A stretch of DNA of 64,000 bases from the NCBI RefSeq assembly GCF_013449725.1, contig NZ_JACCFF010000001.1, forward strand, positions 1,426,001 to 1,490,000. Direction: 5' to 3'. The notes under the pieces are model-generated. The model was not told where the DNA came from. It saw only the letters and a program-made list of their open reading frames with translations, and made no database searches. A program made the position numbers and the translations under genes. The stretch is from Mycobacteroides sp. LB1. GTDB lineage: Bacteria > Actinomycetota > Actinomycetes > Mycobacteriales > Mycobacteriaceae. Shown one piece after another: positions 1 to 13,900 of this stretch (the first letter of the stretch is position 1; each line of letters begins with the position of its first letter).

Positions 1-3000
1 CAGCCGTGCGTCCGGCACCGATGGATCGATCGGCAGATACGACGCCCCCGTCTTGAGGATCGCCAACATAGCCACGATTGCCTTGTCGGAGCGCGGCATG
101 AAATGCGCCACCGATTCACCGGGACCGGCACCGTAGACGGCGAGGAGATTGGCCAGCCGGTTGGCGGCCTCGTCGAGCTCGCCATAAGTCATCGAGCGAC
201 CCTCGAATGTCAGCGCCACCGCCTCCGGAGCCCGATCCACCTGCTGGGCGAAGACCTCCGGAATGGACAGCACCGGCTCCGACCCCGTGGCCAAAACCGA
301 CCGGTTACCCCAGTCATCGAGCTGCTCCTGCTCACCGGCGTCCAATACATCCATCGACGAGAGCCGTTGGGTGGGGTCGACGGTCATGGAAATCAGCACC
401 CGCTGCAACCGCTCGATCAGCGCTGCGATGCCGGCCACATCGAACTTGTCGGTGTCGTACTCGACGCGAATACCCAACTCATGACCCGGCAATGCCATCA
501 CCGACAGCGGGTAGTGGTTGTACTCGCGGGTGGTGAACTCGGTGACGGCCAACTCCTGCACGCCCATGAACGCGCTGGTGTCGATCGGATAGCTCTCGTA
601 CAGAAAGAGAGTGTCGAACAACAGCTCGTGCCCGGCAATATGGTGGATGTCGTTGAGCGCTAGATGCTCGTGTTCGAGTGTGTCGTTGCGGGCGTGTTGC
701 AGCTGCTCCAGCAGCTCCGCGACCGTCGTGTTCGCCGTGGCACGCGCTCGCACCGGCACCGTATTGATCAGCAGGCCCACAATCGAGTCTGCCCCGACCA
801 ACTCCGCCGGCCGCCCCGAGACCGCAGTACCGAAAGCGACGTCTTGCTGGCCGGTCGCCACCATGAGCAGCTGCGCCCACGCGGCCTGCAACACCGTGCT
901 GATGGTGGTGTGCTGTGACCGCGCGAGATCGCCGAGAGCCTGGGTGATCTCGGCGGACACCCGATAGGACTCGACGCCTCGCGGTCCCGGCGGGGCCGGT
1001 GCGGCGACAAGCGTCGGGGCATCGAAGCCTTCGAGAGCCTTGGCCCATGCCGCTCGCGCGGCGTCGCGATCCTGATTATCCAGCCAGCCGACGAAGTTGC
1101 GGTACGACGCAGGCGCCGGAAGGCGCTGCCCGAAGTAGCTCGCGAAGATCTCCTGCAGCAGGATCGGGAGCGACCAGCCGTCGATCACGACGTGGTGGAA
1201 CGTCAGGACGAACCGGTGCTGGTTCCCTTCTGTCCGAATCAACGCCGCACGGAGGGTCGGCCGGTCCGCGAGATCGCAGACCGCGGCGCGCTCGGCGGCG
1301 CAGAGCTGCTGAATCTCCTCATCGGGGGTCAGATCGTCACCACGAAGGTCGAGGTATCGCCAGGCGATCACCGGGTCGGCAAGAATCACCTGTACCGGCT
1401 CGCCGAACTGAGTGAAGAAGCGGGCGGCAAGGTTGGGATGACGGCGGACGACGGAGTGAACCGCGTCGCGGAGCCGGAGCTGGTCGACAAGACCGGTCAC
1501 CGTGATATCGAGCTGCACCGCATAGAAGTCGATTCCTGCCGCGTCGTCCCCCAGCACCCCGGCCGCGCGTGCGAACGTGGTGTGGAAGAGCAAGCCCTGT
1601 TGTATGGGTGTCAACGGCAGCACATCGACGATGTTGTGCTCTTCGTGCAGCTCGTCGATCTGGTGCTGGCTCAGCTGGGCGGGAGCGATATCGGAGGGAG
1701 TCAACCCACCGCCACCACTGCGAACATGTGCGCAGATCCCGGCGAGTGCCTCGAACCACAGCTGACTCAGCCGCTGCACCTGAGGCTCGGTGACTGACGA
1801 GGGTGCCCACGTCCAGCCCGCTCGCAGATGCGGTCCGGAGTCGGTATCTGCGCCCGCCTCGGCATGCCCCTCGACGATTCCGGCGTTGAGATCCACTGTG
1901 TACATCAGCGGCATGGACACGGATGAGGCCACACCGGTCGAGGACAGACTGTCCTCGTTGATCCGCCATAGCTCGTCGGTGAGATCCGCGGCACCGGCGC
2001 CGAGGCGCCCGAGGTAGTTGAATCCGATGGTCGGCTCCGACGCGGACAGATCGACGTCGGGGTTCAAATAGCGCAGTAAGCCATAGGTCAACGAGTCCGG
2101 AAGTGCACGCAACTGTTCCTTGGCGCCCTTGACGATTGGCCCCAAGGTGGCCGCTCCGCCCGCTACCTCTTCCCAGGAAAGTCCACCGACGCTCAGGACC
2201 ACCGGGTATTTGGTGGTGAACCAGCCGACGGTGCGCGACAGATCGACATCGTCTGCCAGCTCTTCGTGACGCCCGTGGCCTTCAACGCCGATGCCGATCG
2301 AGGCGGCGTTGGAGTCCAGGAATTCGTTCCAGGCCAATCCGAACGCAATCAGCAGAATGTCTTGCACCCCAGCGTGAAACGCCGCCGGCACATCACCCAG
2401 CAGCTCCCGGGTTGTCTCGGTGTCGAGCGACACCGACAACGTTTTCGCCGTGGCGTAGGTGTCCAACTCGGGTAACACCGCGGGCAATGCCGCGGGAACC
2501 GCCGTCACCTCTCGCCAGGTATCGGCCTGGGCCACCACCTCCGCAGAACGCGCGTGCTCCTCGAGCAGCGAAGCCCAACGGGCGAATGACGTCCCGCCCG
2601 TTGGCAGCTCCACCGGCTGGCCGCTGTGGTGCTGCACCCAGGCGATGTTCAAGTCTTCCAAAAGAATTCGCCACGACACACCGTCGACAGCGAGGTGGTG
2701 GATCATCAACGCCAATTGCCCGGTCTCGGGCACCCACACCGCGCTCAGCATCGCCCCGGCGGCCGGGTTCAAGCGCGAACGGGCCGCCACCAACGATGCG
2801 TCGGAAAGGGTTTCGGCAACGCGTAGGCATTCACGCGCATCCACCGCACCCTTCTCCGGGACCAGCAGCGACCATGCTCCGTTCTCGGAAGCACCGTCGT
2901 CCTGCGTGCGCAACCGCAGGGTCGCATGCCGATCCAATAGCGCCTGCAGCACCACGACTACGTCGTCCTCGTTCACCCCGGCCGGAGCCTGCAGAACCAA

Positions 3001-4926
3001 TGTCTGGTTGAACTGGTCTACGGGCCCCTGCACGCCGTGGAGCCAATGCATGATCGGGGTGGCCTGCACCGCGCCGATACCCTCATCGACGACATCGGCC
3101 TGGCCATCCGAGAGGGAAGCCACCCCGGCTACCCCGGCGACGGTTTGCTCGACGAAGATGTCGCGCGGCCGGCACAGCACCCCGGCCGCACGTGCCCGCG
3201 CCACCACCTGCATCGACAGGATGCTGTCGCCACCCAGATCGAAGAATGATTCATCGACGCCCACGCGGTCCACCCCGAGAACCTGGGCATAGATATCAGC
3301 CAAGATTTTCTCGACCGGGCCGGACGGCGCCCGGTAATCCGTACCAACACTGCGGTATTCGGGTGCCGGTAGGGCGCGCTTGTCCAATTTGCCGTTCACC
3401 GTCAATGGCAGAGTCTCGAGCACCACCACTGAGGCCGGAACCATATACGCCGGCAGTCGTTCGGCGAGTGCGGTGCGGGCTTCGAGCGGATCGGCGGTTC
3501 CCATGATGTAGCCGACGAGGCGCTTGTCGCCGGGACGGTCCTCACGGGCGATCACCACCGCCTGCTCCACCCCATCCAGCCGCGCCAGTGCTGCCTGGAT
3601 CTCCCCGAGTTCGATGCGATAGCCGCGGATTTTCACCTGCTCGTCCGCGCGGCCCAGATACTGCAGCTGGCCGTCCTCACCCCACTGCACCAGGTCGCCG
3701 GTGCGGTACATCCGCGCACCCGGGCCACCGAACGGGCAGGCAAGGAACCGCGATGCGGTCAGCCCGGAGCGATGCGCGTACCCGGACGCCACCCCATTAC
3801 CGGCCACATACAGTTCGCCGACCACACCCTCCGGCGACGGTCGCAGCCACTTGTCCAGAACGAACAGCGCCGCCCCGGGCACCGGCGAACCAATCGGAGC
3901 CACATTGGATCCCGGTGTCAGCGGTCCGCTCATCGCCGCATAGATCGTCGATTCGGTCGGACCGTAAGCGTTGATCATCGTTCGTCCGCTTGTGGCCCAT
4001 CGATCCACCAGCTCGGTCGGGCAGGCTTCACCGGCGACGATGAGAGTTGTCGACTCCAACCGTTCCGGCGATAACATCCCTGCTGCCGAAGGGGTTTGGC
4101 AGAGGACGCTGACTTTTTCGTTGATCAACAGATCGTGGAGATCGTCCGGCGAGGATGCGATCGATTCGGGTACCACCACCAGCCGGCCACCGTGCAACAG
4201 CGCGCCCCATATCTCCCACACTGAAACATCGAAGACCAGCGAATGCCACTGCGACCACACTTGCCCCGGCCCGGCGGGCAGATCGGCACGCACCGCATCC
4301 ACCAACTGGGTGACGTTGTGATGGGTGACCGCCACCGCCTTGGGCACACCCGTCGTGCCAGAGGTGTAGGTCATGTAGGCGAGGTCATCGGGTTCCGGTG
4401 CCGAAAGCGCAGAGCTTGGTTGGCCGTCGACCACCGGATCGTCGATCTCGACAACCGGCACATCGAGTCCGTCGAACCGCGAGCTCAAGTCCGAGGTGGT
4501 CAGTGTCGCTATCGGTTCCGCATCAGAGACCATGAACCTGATGCGTTCGTCCGGATGGGCGGGGTCGATCGGCAGATATGCCGCGCCGGTCTTGAGCACC
4601 GCCAAAAGCCCGATGATTGCCTCGCCCGAACGCGGAACTAGCAGCGCCACAACCTCACCCGGGCCCGCACCCTGCCCGGCCAACAGGTGGGCCAAGCGAT
4701 TGGTCACCTGGTCCAGCTGGCGGTAGGTCCACGACCGATCTCTGCATACCAACGCCACGGTCTCCGGAGCGCGCTCCACCTGCGTGTCGAACAGCACCGG
4801 GATCGAGACCGCCACGGGCGCGGGCTCGGTGAGTACCGCCCGGTTACCCCACTCGTCGAGTCGGTCGTGTTCACCGTCGTCGAGAAGATCCATCGACAAC
4901 AACGTCCGGCTGGGGTCGGCGCTCAT
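1..4926 (-). CDS. mps2: Mps2, GPL non-ribosomal peptide synthetase (C-terminus beyond window)
   Basis: Seen: an uninterrupted minus-strand frame from an ATG at 4926 to the window edge (1642 codons). Its ATG overlaps the mps1 stop in an ATGA, so the two are translationally coupled. The order is adenylation domain (YTSGTTG near residue 187), carrier domain (LGGDS near 565), epimerisation domain ([11 protein letters not shown] near 748), condensation domain (HHVVIDGWS near 1247), then the start of a second adenylation domain from about residue 1560. The protein begins directly with an adenylation domain, so it needs the condensation domain at the end of Mps1. Known: Mps2 adds the third and fourth residues (D-Ala, L-alaninol) of the GPL tetrapeptide and ends in a reductase, which would lie outside the window. 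The first adenylation pocket reads D-V-W-C-I-A-A-I-Y by my alignment to GrsA, and I cannot assign that code alone. Inference: Ala, by colinearity. Confidence 0.93.
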   Translation of the reverse strand, partial: MSADPSRTLLSMDLLDDGEHDRLDEWGNRAVLTEPAPVAVSIPVLFDTQVERAPETVALVCRDRSWTYRQLDQVTNRLAHLLAGQGAGPGEVVALLVPRSGEAIIGLLAVLKTGAAYLPIDPAHPDERIRFMVSDAEPIATLTTSDLSSRFDGLDVPVVEIDDPVVDGQPSSALSAPEPDDLAYMTYTSGTTGVPKAVAVTHHNVTQLVDAVRADLPAGPGQVWSQWHSLVFDVSVWEIWGALLHGGRLVVVPESIASSPDDLHDLLINEKVSVLCQTPSAAGMLSPERLESTTLIVAGEACPTELVDRWATSGRTMINAYGPTESTIYAAMSGPLTPGSNVAPIGSPVPGAALFVLDKWLRPSPEGVVGELYVAGNGVASGYAHRSGLTASRFLACPFGGPGARMYRTGDLVQWGEDGQLQYLGRADEQVKIRGYRIELGEIQAALARLDGVEQAVVIAREDRPGDKRLVGYIMGTADPLEARTALAERLPAYMVPASVVVLETLPLTVNGKLDKRALPAPEYRSVGTDYRAPSGPVEKILADIYAQVLGVDRVGVDESFFDLGGDSILSMQVVARARAAGVLCRPRDIFVEQTVAGVAGVASLSDGQADVVDEGIGAVQATPIMHWLHGVQGPVDQFNQTLVLQAPAGVNEDDVVVVLQALLDRHATLRLRTQDDGASENGAWSLLVPEKGAVDARECLRVAETLSDASLVAARSRLNPAAGAMLSAVWVPETGQLALMIHHLAVDGVSWRILLEDLNIAWVQHHSGQPVELPTGGTSFARWASLLEEHARSAEVVAQADTWREVTAVPAALPAVLPELDTYATAKTLSVSLDTETTRELLGDVPAAFHAGVQDILLIAFGLAWNEFLDSNAASIGIGVEGHGRHEELADDVDLSRTVGWFTTKYPVVLSVGGLSWEEVAGGAATLGPIVKGAKEQLRALPDSLTYGLLRYLNPDVDLSASEPTIGFNYLGRLGAGAADLTDELWRINEDSLSSTGVASSVSMPLMYTVDLNAGIVEGHAEAGADTDSGPHLRAGWTWAPSSVTEPQVQRLSQLWFEALAGICAHVRSGGGGLTPSDIAPAQLSQHQIDELHEEHNIVDVLPLTPIQQGLLFHTTFARAAGVLGDDAAGIDFYAVQLDITVTGLVDQLRLRDAVHSVVRRHPNLAARFFTQFGEPVQVILADPVIAWRYLDLRGDDLTPDEEIQQLCAAERAAVCDLADRPTLRAALIRTEGNQHRFVLTFHHVVIDGWSLPILLQEIFASYFGQRLPAPASYRNFVGWLDNQDRDAARAAWAKALEGFDAPTLVAAPAPPGPRGVESYRVSAEITQALGDLARSQHTTISTVLQAAWAQLLMVATGQQDVAFGTAVSGRPAELVGADSIVGLLINTVPVRARATANTTVAELLEQLQHARNDTLEHEHLALNDIHHIAGHELLFDTLFLYESYPIDTSAFMGVQELAVTEFTTREYNHYPLSVMALPGHELGIRVEYDTDKFDVAGIAALIERLQRVLISMTVDPTQRLSSMDVLDAGEQEQLDDWGNRSVLATGSEPVLSIPEVFAQQVDRAPEAVALTFEGRSMTYGELDEAANRLANLLAVYGAGPGESVAHFMPRSDKAIVAMLAILKTGASYLPIDPSVPDARL

Positions 4927-7900
4927 GACGGCTCCTTCTGCTTCCCTTTTACATCGGATGTCATGGCCTCCAGCACGCGCTGGAACCTCTTGACCAACTT
5001 CCCAATACGGACGACGTCGAAGACATCGGTGTCGAATTCGACGCGAAGACCCAGCTCGTGCCCCGGTGTCGCCTGAACCGCCAGCGGATAGTGGTTGTAT
5101 TCACGATTGCTGAACGCGGTGATCGATAACTCGTGCACCCGCGACAGTGCGGCCGTGTCGATCGGGTAGTTCTCGTATACGAACATCGTGTCGAACAGCT
5201 GGTCGTGTCCGACGACATGGTGAATCTCGTTGAGCGCCAGGTGCTGATGCTCCAACGTGTCTCCGTAGGCGCCTTGCAGCTGGTTCAACAGGTCGGCGAT
5301 GGTAGTGGTAGGAGTGATGGTTGCGCGGACCGGCACCGTGTTGATCAACAGGCCCACCATCGATTCCGCGCCTACGAGATCGGTCGGCCTGCCCGACACC
5401 GCGGTGCCGAACGCGACGTCGTGCTGGCCGGTCAGCCAGATCAGCAGTTGCGCCCACGCGGCCTGCAACACCGTGCTGACCGTGGTTCGGCAGGAGCGCG
5501 CCAGTTCGCCGAGGGCCTGCGTGGTCTCGGCGGATACCTGGAAGGATTCGACGCCTCGCCGTCCAAGCGTCATCCGGCCCGCCGGTCCGACGAGCGTCGG
5601 AGTCTCGAAACCGTCAAACACCTTGTGCCAGGCCGATCTTGCCGCGGTGTTGTCCTGTCCGGCCAGCCAGGTGACAAACCGGCGGTACGACACCGGCGCA
5701 GGCAAGCGCTCACCGAAGTAGCTGGCGAAGATCTCCTGCAGCAGGATCGGCTTGGACCATCCATCGAGCACGATGTGGTGATTGGTGAGCAAGAACCGGT
5801 ACTGGTCTGCTCCGGTCCTGGCCAACGCTGCCCGGAAGGCCGGTTGGCCAGTCAGGTCGCATACCGCCGCCCGTTCGGTGGCCGCGAGTAGTTCGACCTG
5901 CTCCTCGACATCAGCGCCGTCCAGCTCGACAAATTGCCACGCCAGCTCGGGATCAGCGGGGATGAGCTGCACCGGCTCGCCGAACTCTTCGTAGAACGTC
6001 GCCACCACGTTCGGGCGACGTTTGATCGCGGTGTGCACCGCCTCGCGTAACCGTTGCGGATCGAGCGGGCCGCTCAATGCGACATCTAGCTGCACCGCAT
6101 AGAGGTCATCGCTGCCGTCCAGACCATCTGGGCCGGCGTCTGGCGCCAGATTCGAGTGGAACAACAGTCCCTGCTGCAGCGGGGTCAACGGCAACACGTC
6201 GGCGATCTGATGTTGTTCGTGTAGCTCGTCGATCTGCCGCTGGCTCAGTCGGGCCGGGACGACATCGGACGGAGTCAGGCCGCCACCACCGGCACGCACA
6301 TGCGCGCAGATCCCGGCCAGCGAGTCGAACCAGAGCCGACTGATCCTGTCGATCTGGTCGTGGCTCAACGCCGAGAGCGCCCACGTCCAGGTCGCATGCA
6401 AACGACCTGAGTCGGCCGAGGCGCCTTCCATCACACCGGCGTTGAGTTCGACGGTGTGTCCCAACGGTGTGGGCACTGCCGTCGCCGCGGCGGTGATCGA
6501 CACCCCGTCCTGGTCAATCCGCCACAGATCATCGGTGAGGTCGGCACCACCGGCGCCGAGCCTGCCCAGGTAGTTGAATCCGATCGCCGGGTCCGGGCCT
6601 GCGACGTCGACATCAGAGTTCAAGTACCGCAGCAGCCCATAGGTCAGTCCGTCCGGCAAGGCGCGCAGTTGTTCCTTGGCGCCCTTGATGATTGGACCTA
6701 GAGCAGCATCGCCGGCCACCACCTGTGCCCAGGACAGCTCAGCCACTGCCAACGACACCGGGTACTTACTGGTGAACCAGCCCACTGTGCGCGAGAGATC
6801 GGCGTCGCCGAGCTCTTCCTGACGGCCGTGTCCTTCGACGTCGATGCCGATCGGCGTGCCACCCGAGCCGAGGAATTCGTTCCACGCCAAGGCGAAAGCG
6901 ATCAGCAGAATGTCTTGCACCCCAGCGTGGAACGCAGTGGGCACCTCACCCAGGAGCTGTCGAGTGAGGTCGGAGTCCAGCGATACCGATAACTGTCCCG
7001 CGCTGGCGTATGTATCCATCGTGGGTTGCACCGCCGGGAGCGCGGCCGGAATCGCCTCCACCTGCCGCCAGGTGTCTGCCAACGCCACCACGTCGGCAGA
7101 GCGCGCGCGCTCGTCGAGCAGCGTCGCCCACCGGGCGAAAGATGTCCCGCCGGACGGCAGCTCCACCGGCTGACCGCCATGATGCTGCGCCCAGGCGATG
7201 TTGAAGTCTTCCAAGAGAATTCGCCATGAAACCGCGTCAACCGCCAGATGGTGGACTATCAATATCAGCCTGCTGCGGCCGCGTTCCCACAACCCGCTGA
7301 GCATCGACCCGGTGGCCAGGTTCAAACGCGACCGGGCCTCCAACAGCGCCTCATCGGAGAGCACATCCACCGACAGCAGGCACTCACGTGCATCAACCGA
7401 TCCCGCCTCGGGCACGGTCAGCGACCATCCCGCGGCGCTACCGGTTTCGCCATTGCCTTCCGCGCGCAACCTTAGGGTGGCATGCCGATCCAGCAGGGCC
7501 TGCAGCACGGTGACCACATCGTCGTCGGTGACTCCCGCGGGAGCTTGCAGCACGACCGTCTGGTTGAACTCGGCCACAGAGCCACTCGGATTGCCGAGCC
7601 CGTGCAGCCACCGGATGATCGGGGTGGCCACCACCGCACCGGTGCCCGCGTCGACGACGGCAGTCTGACCGTCGGCAAACGTGGCTACGTGGGCCAGCCG
7701 TGCCACAGTCTGCTCTACGAAGATATCGCGCGGCCGCAGCAGCAGACCAGCAGCTCGCGCACGAGCCACCACCTGCATGGACGAAATGCTGTCGCCGCCA
7801 AGGTCGAAGAACGAATCGTCGACCCCGATCTGCTCGACACCCAGCACCTGGGCATAGATACCAGCCAGGATCTCCTCGATCGCATCCGCTGGGGCACGGT

Positions 7901-10900
7901 AGTGGTCGGCATCCTGATACTCGGGTGCCGGCAGCGCACGGGTGTCGAGCTTGCCATTGACAGTCAACGGCAAGGCGTCCAACAGCACGACTGCGGCCGG
8001 AACCATATAAGCAGGCAGGCGTTCGACCAGCGCGGCACGCACTGTGGCGGGATCCAAAGTCCCGGTGACGGATTCGGTGAAGTAGCCGACCAGTCGTTTG
8101 TCGCCGGGGCGGTCCTCGCGGGCGATCACCGCCGCTTGGTCTACGCCGTCCACGCGGGCGAGTGCCGCGTGGACTTCACCGAGTTCGATGCGGTACCCGC
8201 GGATCTTCACCTGCTTGTCGGCACGTCCCACGTACCGCAGCTGTCCGTCTTCGCCCCACTGCACCAGGTCCCCGGTGCGGTACATCCGCGAGCCCGGCGC
8301 CCCGAATGGGCATGCGACGAACCGGGTTGTCGTCAGATCCGAACGGCCGAGGTATCCGCTCGCCTGTCCGGAACCTGCCACGTACAACTCACCGACGACG
8401 CCCACCGGCACCTGTCGCAGCCAGCCATCCAGAACGAAGAAGGCGAGATGCTCTAACGGCACGCCGATTGGGCTGCTGTTGCTATCGACATCCCCGTCAC
8501 CGATCTCGCGGAACGAGGCGTGCACTGTCGTCTCGGTGATGCCGTACATGTTGATCATGCGCGGCAGCCCCGGGTGGCTATCGAACCAAGAGGAAAGGCG
8601 CTGCGGTTCAAGCGCTTCTCCACCGAATACCACTGTCTGCAGTTTGAGCTGCTGCCCCATTTCGGGCTGCAGCGCATCGGCGGTTTGCAACGCGTAGAAC
8701 GCCGAAGGCGTCTGACTCAGGACACTGACTTGCTCGCTGACGAGCAAGGCGTGCAGCTCTTCCGGGGAGCGGACGACCGCGTCGGGCACGATGAGCAGTC
8801 GCCCGCCGTAGAGCAGCGCACCCCAGATTTCCCACACCGAGTAGTCGAAGGCCAGAGAATGGCATTGCGTCCAGACCTGCCCCAAGGCCAGTTCAGCGTC
8901 AAGCGATTCCAACAGCTGGGCGACATTGCGGTGGGTGACCGCAACACCCTTGGGTGCGCCGGTGGTCCCCGAGGTGTAGATGATGTACGCGATGTCGTCC
9001 ACGGCCGGCAGGGGCAATGCGGTGTCCAGCTGCATGTTCACGGCAGGATCGTCGATATCGATCGCGGGCACACCGGACGCGCTAAGCCGCGGCAACAGGT
9101 CCGCTGCCGTGACCGCGGCGATCGGCGCTGCGTCGCGCAGCACGAACTCGATCCGCGAGTCCGGGTGCGCCGGGTCGATCGGCAGATACGCCGCCCCGGT
9201 TTTCAGCACGGCCAGTATCGCGGCGATCGCCTCACCGGTACGGGGAAGCAGCAGCGCCACCCGCTCACCCGGGCCGGCACCGCAGCCTGCCAAATGGTTC
9301 GCCAACCGGTTGGCTTTCACATCCAATTCGCCGTAGGTCCAAGACCTCTCGCCACAAGTGATCGCGACCGCCTCCGGGGCGCGCGCGACCTGTGCGGCGA
9401 AGAGCTCCGGAATCGACGTCAATACCGATTCCGGACGGGTCAGCACCGCGCGGTTACCCCACTGGTCCAACCGGTCGTGTTCACCGGAATCCAGCAGATC
9501 GATGGAGGACAGTCGTGTGGCGGGATCGGCAGTCATGGCCGTGAGCACCTGACGCAGCCTGTCGACAAGGGTCTCGATTTCGGCCAATTCGAATACATCC
9601 GTATCGAATTCGACACGTAGACCCAACTCGTGGCCCGGCATGGCAACGACCGACAACGGGTAGTGGTTGTATTCACGGCTGGTGAAGTCGGTGATGGCCA
9701 ACTCCTGCACACCCAACAGCGCGCCCGCGTCGATCGGGTAGTTCTCGTACACAAAAAGGGTGTCGAAAAGTCGGTCGAGACCAACGGCGTGGTGAATCTC
9801 GTTGAGCGCCAGGTGCTCGTGCTCGACGGTGTCGTTGTGGGTACGTTGCAGCTGATCCAGAAGATCGGCGACGGTGGTGGCCGCCGTGATGTTCGCGCGC
9901 ACCGGCACCGTGTTGATCAGCAGGCCGACTATCGAGTCCGCTCCGGCCAAGTCGGCGGGGCGGCCCGACACCGCGGTGCCGAATGCGACGTCATGCTGAC
10001 CGGTCAGCCATGTCAGCACTTGAGCCCACGCGGCCTGCAGCACCGTGTTGACAGTGGTGCGCTGTGCTCGTGCCAGCTCGGTGAGTGACCGGGTGACCTG
10101 CTCGGACATCCGGTAGGACTCGACACCTCGGCGTCCTGCCGTGGCGAGCGAACCCACGAGTGTGGGGGTCTCGAAGCCGTCGAGAGCTGCGCCCCATACC
10201 GCTTGCGCCGCATCGCGATCCTGCCCTGCCAACCAGGTGACGAAGTTGCGATACGGCGTAGCCGTGGGCAAGCGCTGCCCGTAGTAGGCGGTGAAGATTT
10301 CCTGCAACAGGATCGGCAGCGACCAGCCGTCGATCACGATGTGGTGCGCGGTCAACACGAGCCGGTGCCGGTTCTCAGCTGGACCGCCGAGCCCCGAGAT
10401 GAGCGTCGCCCGGAAGACCGGTTCGGTGAAAATCTGGCAGACCGCGGCACGCTCGGCAGCGCACAGCTGCTCCACCTGCTCATCGACATCGCCGTTCAAT
10501 TCAACATGCTGCCAAGCGATTACGGGCTCGGCAAGCATAATCTGCACCGGCTCCCCGTACTCCTCGCTGAATCGAGCAGCAAGATTCGGGTGTCGTTTCA
10601 CCACGGTGTACACCGCATCGTGCAGACGGCCCGGATCAAGAGGACCGGTCACGGTAAGAGCCAGCTGCACCGCATACACATCATCGTCAACCGAATCCCC
10701 AGTTGCCTCAGCAAAACCGGCCTGGAACAGCAGCCCTTGCTGTAGCGGGGTCAGCGGGAGGACGTCGGCGATCTCGTACTGCTGCACCAACATATCGATC
10801 TGCTGTTGGGTCAGTCGGGCCGGTGACACATCGGACGGCGTCAGTCCGCCTCCGCCGGAACGCACATGTGCGCAGATCCCGGCCAACGCGTCGAACCACA

Positions 10901-13900
10901 ACTGGCTCAACCGATCAGCCTGCGCACCGTCCAGCACCGAAGGTGCCCAGGACCAGTTGGCGCGGAGCTCAGGACCAGACTCGGTATCCATTGTTCCGGC
11001 GTTGAGCTCCACCGAGTGCGCCAACGGCATCGAAATCGCCGCGGCCACATCGGTCATCGACAGACTGTCTTGGCTTATCCGCCAGAATTCCTCGGAGAGG
11101 TCGGACGCTCCCGCACCCAGGCGCCCGAGGTAGTTGAACCCAATGGTCGGCTCCGACTCGCTCAGATCGACATCAGGGTTCAGGTAACGCAGCAGCCCAT
11201 AGGTCAAGCCGTCGGGTAGCGCACGCAGCTGTTCCTTCGCGGCCTTGATCACCTGGCCGAGAACAGCCTCGCCAGCCGCCACCTGTGCCCACGACAGCTC
11301 ACCCACAGCCAGTGACACGGGGTACTTGGTGGTGAACCACCCAACCGTGCGCGACAGGTCAAGGTGCCGATGAGCAGCCCCGCCGATCTCTTCCTGACGC
11401 CCATGGCCCTCGACATCGAATCCGACCGGCGCTCCGCCGGCACCCAGGAATTCGTTCCAAGCCAGCCCGAACGCGATCAGCAGAATGTCTTGCACCCCAG
11501 CGTGAAACGCCGCAGGTACCTCACCCAGCAGTTGTCGCGTGGTCTCGGCATCCAATGACACCGACAATCGTCCGGCGTTGGCATAGGTGTCCGTACCCGG
11601 TTGCACCGCCGACACCCGCGTCGGGGTGGTCAAGACCTGCCGCCAGGCATCGGCATGCCCCACCACATCCGCGGAACGCGCATGCTCGGACAGCAGTGAC
11701 GACCAGCGGGCGAATGAGATTCCGCCGGTCGGCAGCACCACATCCCCTCCGCTGTGATGCTGTGCCCAGGCGATGTTCAGGTCTTCCAACAGAATTCGCC
11801 ACGACACCCCGTCGACGGCCAGGTGGTGAATCACCAATGCCAACTGACCGGCGCCGGGATCCCACACCGCGCTGAGCATCGATCCGGTGGCCGGATTCAA
11901 CCGAGAACGTGCCGCCACCAACGCCTCATCAGATAACGCGTCGACTACACGCAGGCAATCGCGGGCGTCTACCGATCCCGTCTCCGGGACCAGAAGCGAC
12001 CATCCGCCGCCATTGTCCGCAACCTCTTCCTGCACGCGGAGTCGCAGGGTGGCATGCCGATCCAACAGCGCCTGCAATACGACAGTCACGTCGTACTCAG
12101 TCACCTCGGAAGGTGCCTGCACCACGAGAGTTTGATTGAACTCGTTGATCGAGCCAGCGGCATCCTGCACGCCATGCAGCCAGCGCATGATCGGGGTGAC
12201 TTCCACGGGACCGAGGCCTTCGTCCACGACATCGGCTTCGCCACCAGAGATTTCGGCCACCACGGCCAGCCGCGCCACGGTCTGCTCGATGAAAACGTCA
12301 CGCGGTCGGCATAGCACCCCCGCCGCCCGAGCACGGGCGACCACCTGCATAGACAGGATGCTGTCGCCGCCCAGATCGAAGAAGGAGTCATCGATTCCGA
12401 CGCGCTCGACACCGAGCACCTGGGCGTAGACACCGGCCAGGATCTCTTCCACCGCAGTACCGGGAGGCCGGTAGTCGGTACCCAGGCCGCCATATTCGGG
12501 AGCCGGCAAAGCGCGGGTGTTCAGTTTGTTATTGGAGGTCAGTGGCAGCGCCTGAAGCACCACCACCACGGCCGGAACCATATAGGGCGGAAGGTGTTTC
12601 GCCAGCGTGCTGCGCACTTCGACAGGATCCGCGGTACCCGTGATATAGCCGACGAGGCGTTTGTCCCCAGGTCGGTCCTCACGGGCGATCACTGCCGCCT
12701 GATCCACCCCGTCGAGGGCACTCAACGCGGTTTGGACCTCGCCGAGCTCGATGCGGTACCCGCGGATCTTGACCTGCTCGTCGGCGCGGCCCAGATACTG
12801 CAGCTGCCCATCATCGCCCCAGGACACCAGATCTCCAGTGCGATACATGCGTGTACCCGGCTCCCCGAACGGGCAGGCCACAAAGCGCGACGCCGTCAGA
12901 TCGGATCGGCCGATGTATCCACACGCGACGCCGTCACCGGCGACATACAGTTCGCCGACGACACCGGCGGGCACCGGTTGCATCCAGGTGTCCAACACGA
13001 ACAGCGCCGCCCCGGGCACCGGCGAGCCAATCGGCACCACACCCGAACCCGGCTGCTCTGCTTTCAGAGGAGCACTGATCGCCACGCACATGGTGGTCTC
13101 GGTCGGGCCGTAGGCGTTGATCATCACCCGGCCGGGTGCCCACCGGTCAACGACGGCGGCAGGGCAGGCCTCGCCCACCACCACCAGCGCCGTGGACTCC
13201 AGACCTTCCGGCGAAAGCATCGCCACGGCAGATGGGGTCTGTGTGAGCACGGTGACCTGTTCCGCGACCAGCATGTCCTGGAAATCTTCGGGCGCCCCCG
13301 CGACCGATTCGGGCACCACGACCAACCGGCCGCCACGCAACAGCGAACCGCAGATCTCCCAGACCGAAGCGTCGAACGCCAAGGAGTGGCAGAGCGGCCA
13401 CACCCCGGGGTTGAGCAGACCGGCATCCAGCGAAACCATCAGCTGAGTGACGCCGTGGTGGGTGACGGCAACGCCTTTGGGAGCTCCGGTGGTACCCGAG
13501 GTGTAGATGATGTACGCGATGTCATCTGCGCTTGGGCCGGGCGTGGACGCCGACAGCACGGCGCCGCGTTCGGTGTCGGCGACGGGTTCATCGAGATCGA
13601 TGACGGCGAGGTCGAAATCTTGTAGGCGCGTTCTTAGCCCGGCAGTGGTGATCGCCGCGATCGGCGCGGCGTCGGCGAGGATGAACTCCAGCCGCGACGC
13701 CGGCACCGCCGGGTCGATCGGCAGGTACGCCGCCCCGGTCTTGAGTACAGCCAATATTCCTATGACCGCATTGGCCGACCGCTCCGAGAGCAGGACCACC
13801 CGTTCGCCGGGGCCCACTCCTTGGGCCACAAGCCGACTCGCCAATCGGTCGGCGGCGTCATCGAGCTCACGGTACGTCAGGGTGCGGTCCGCGAAGGTGA

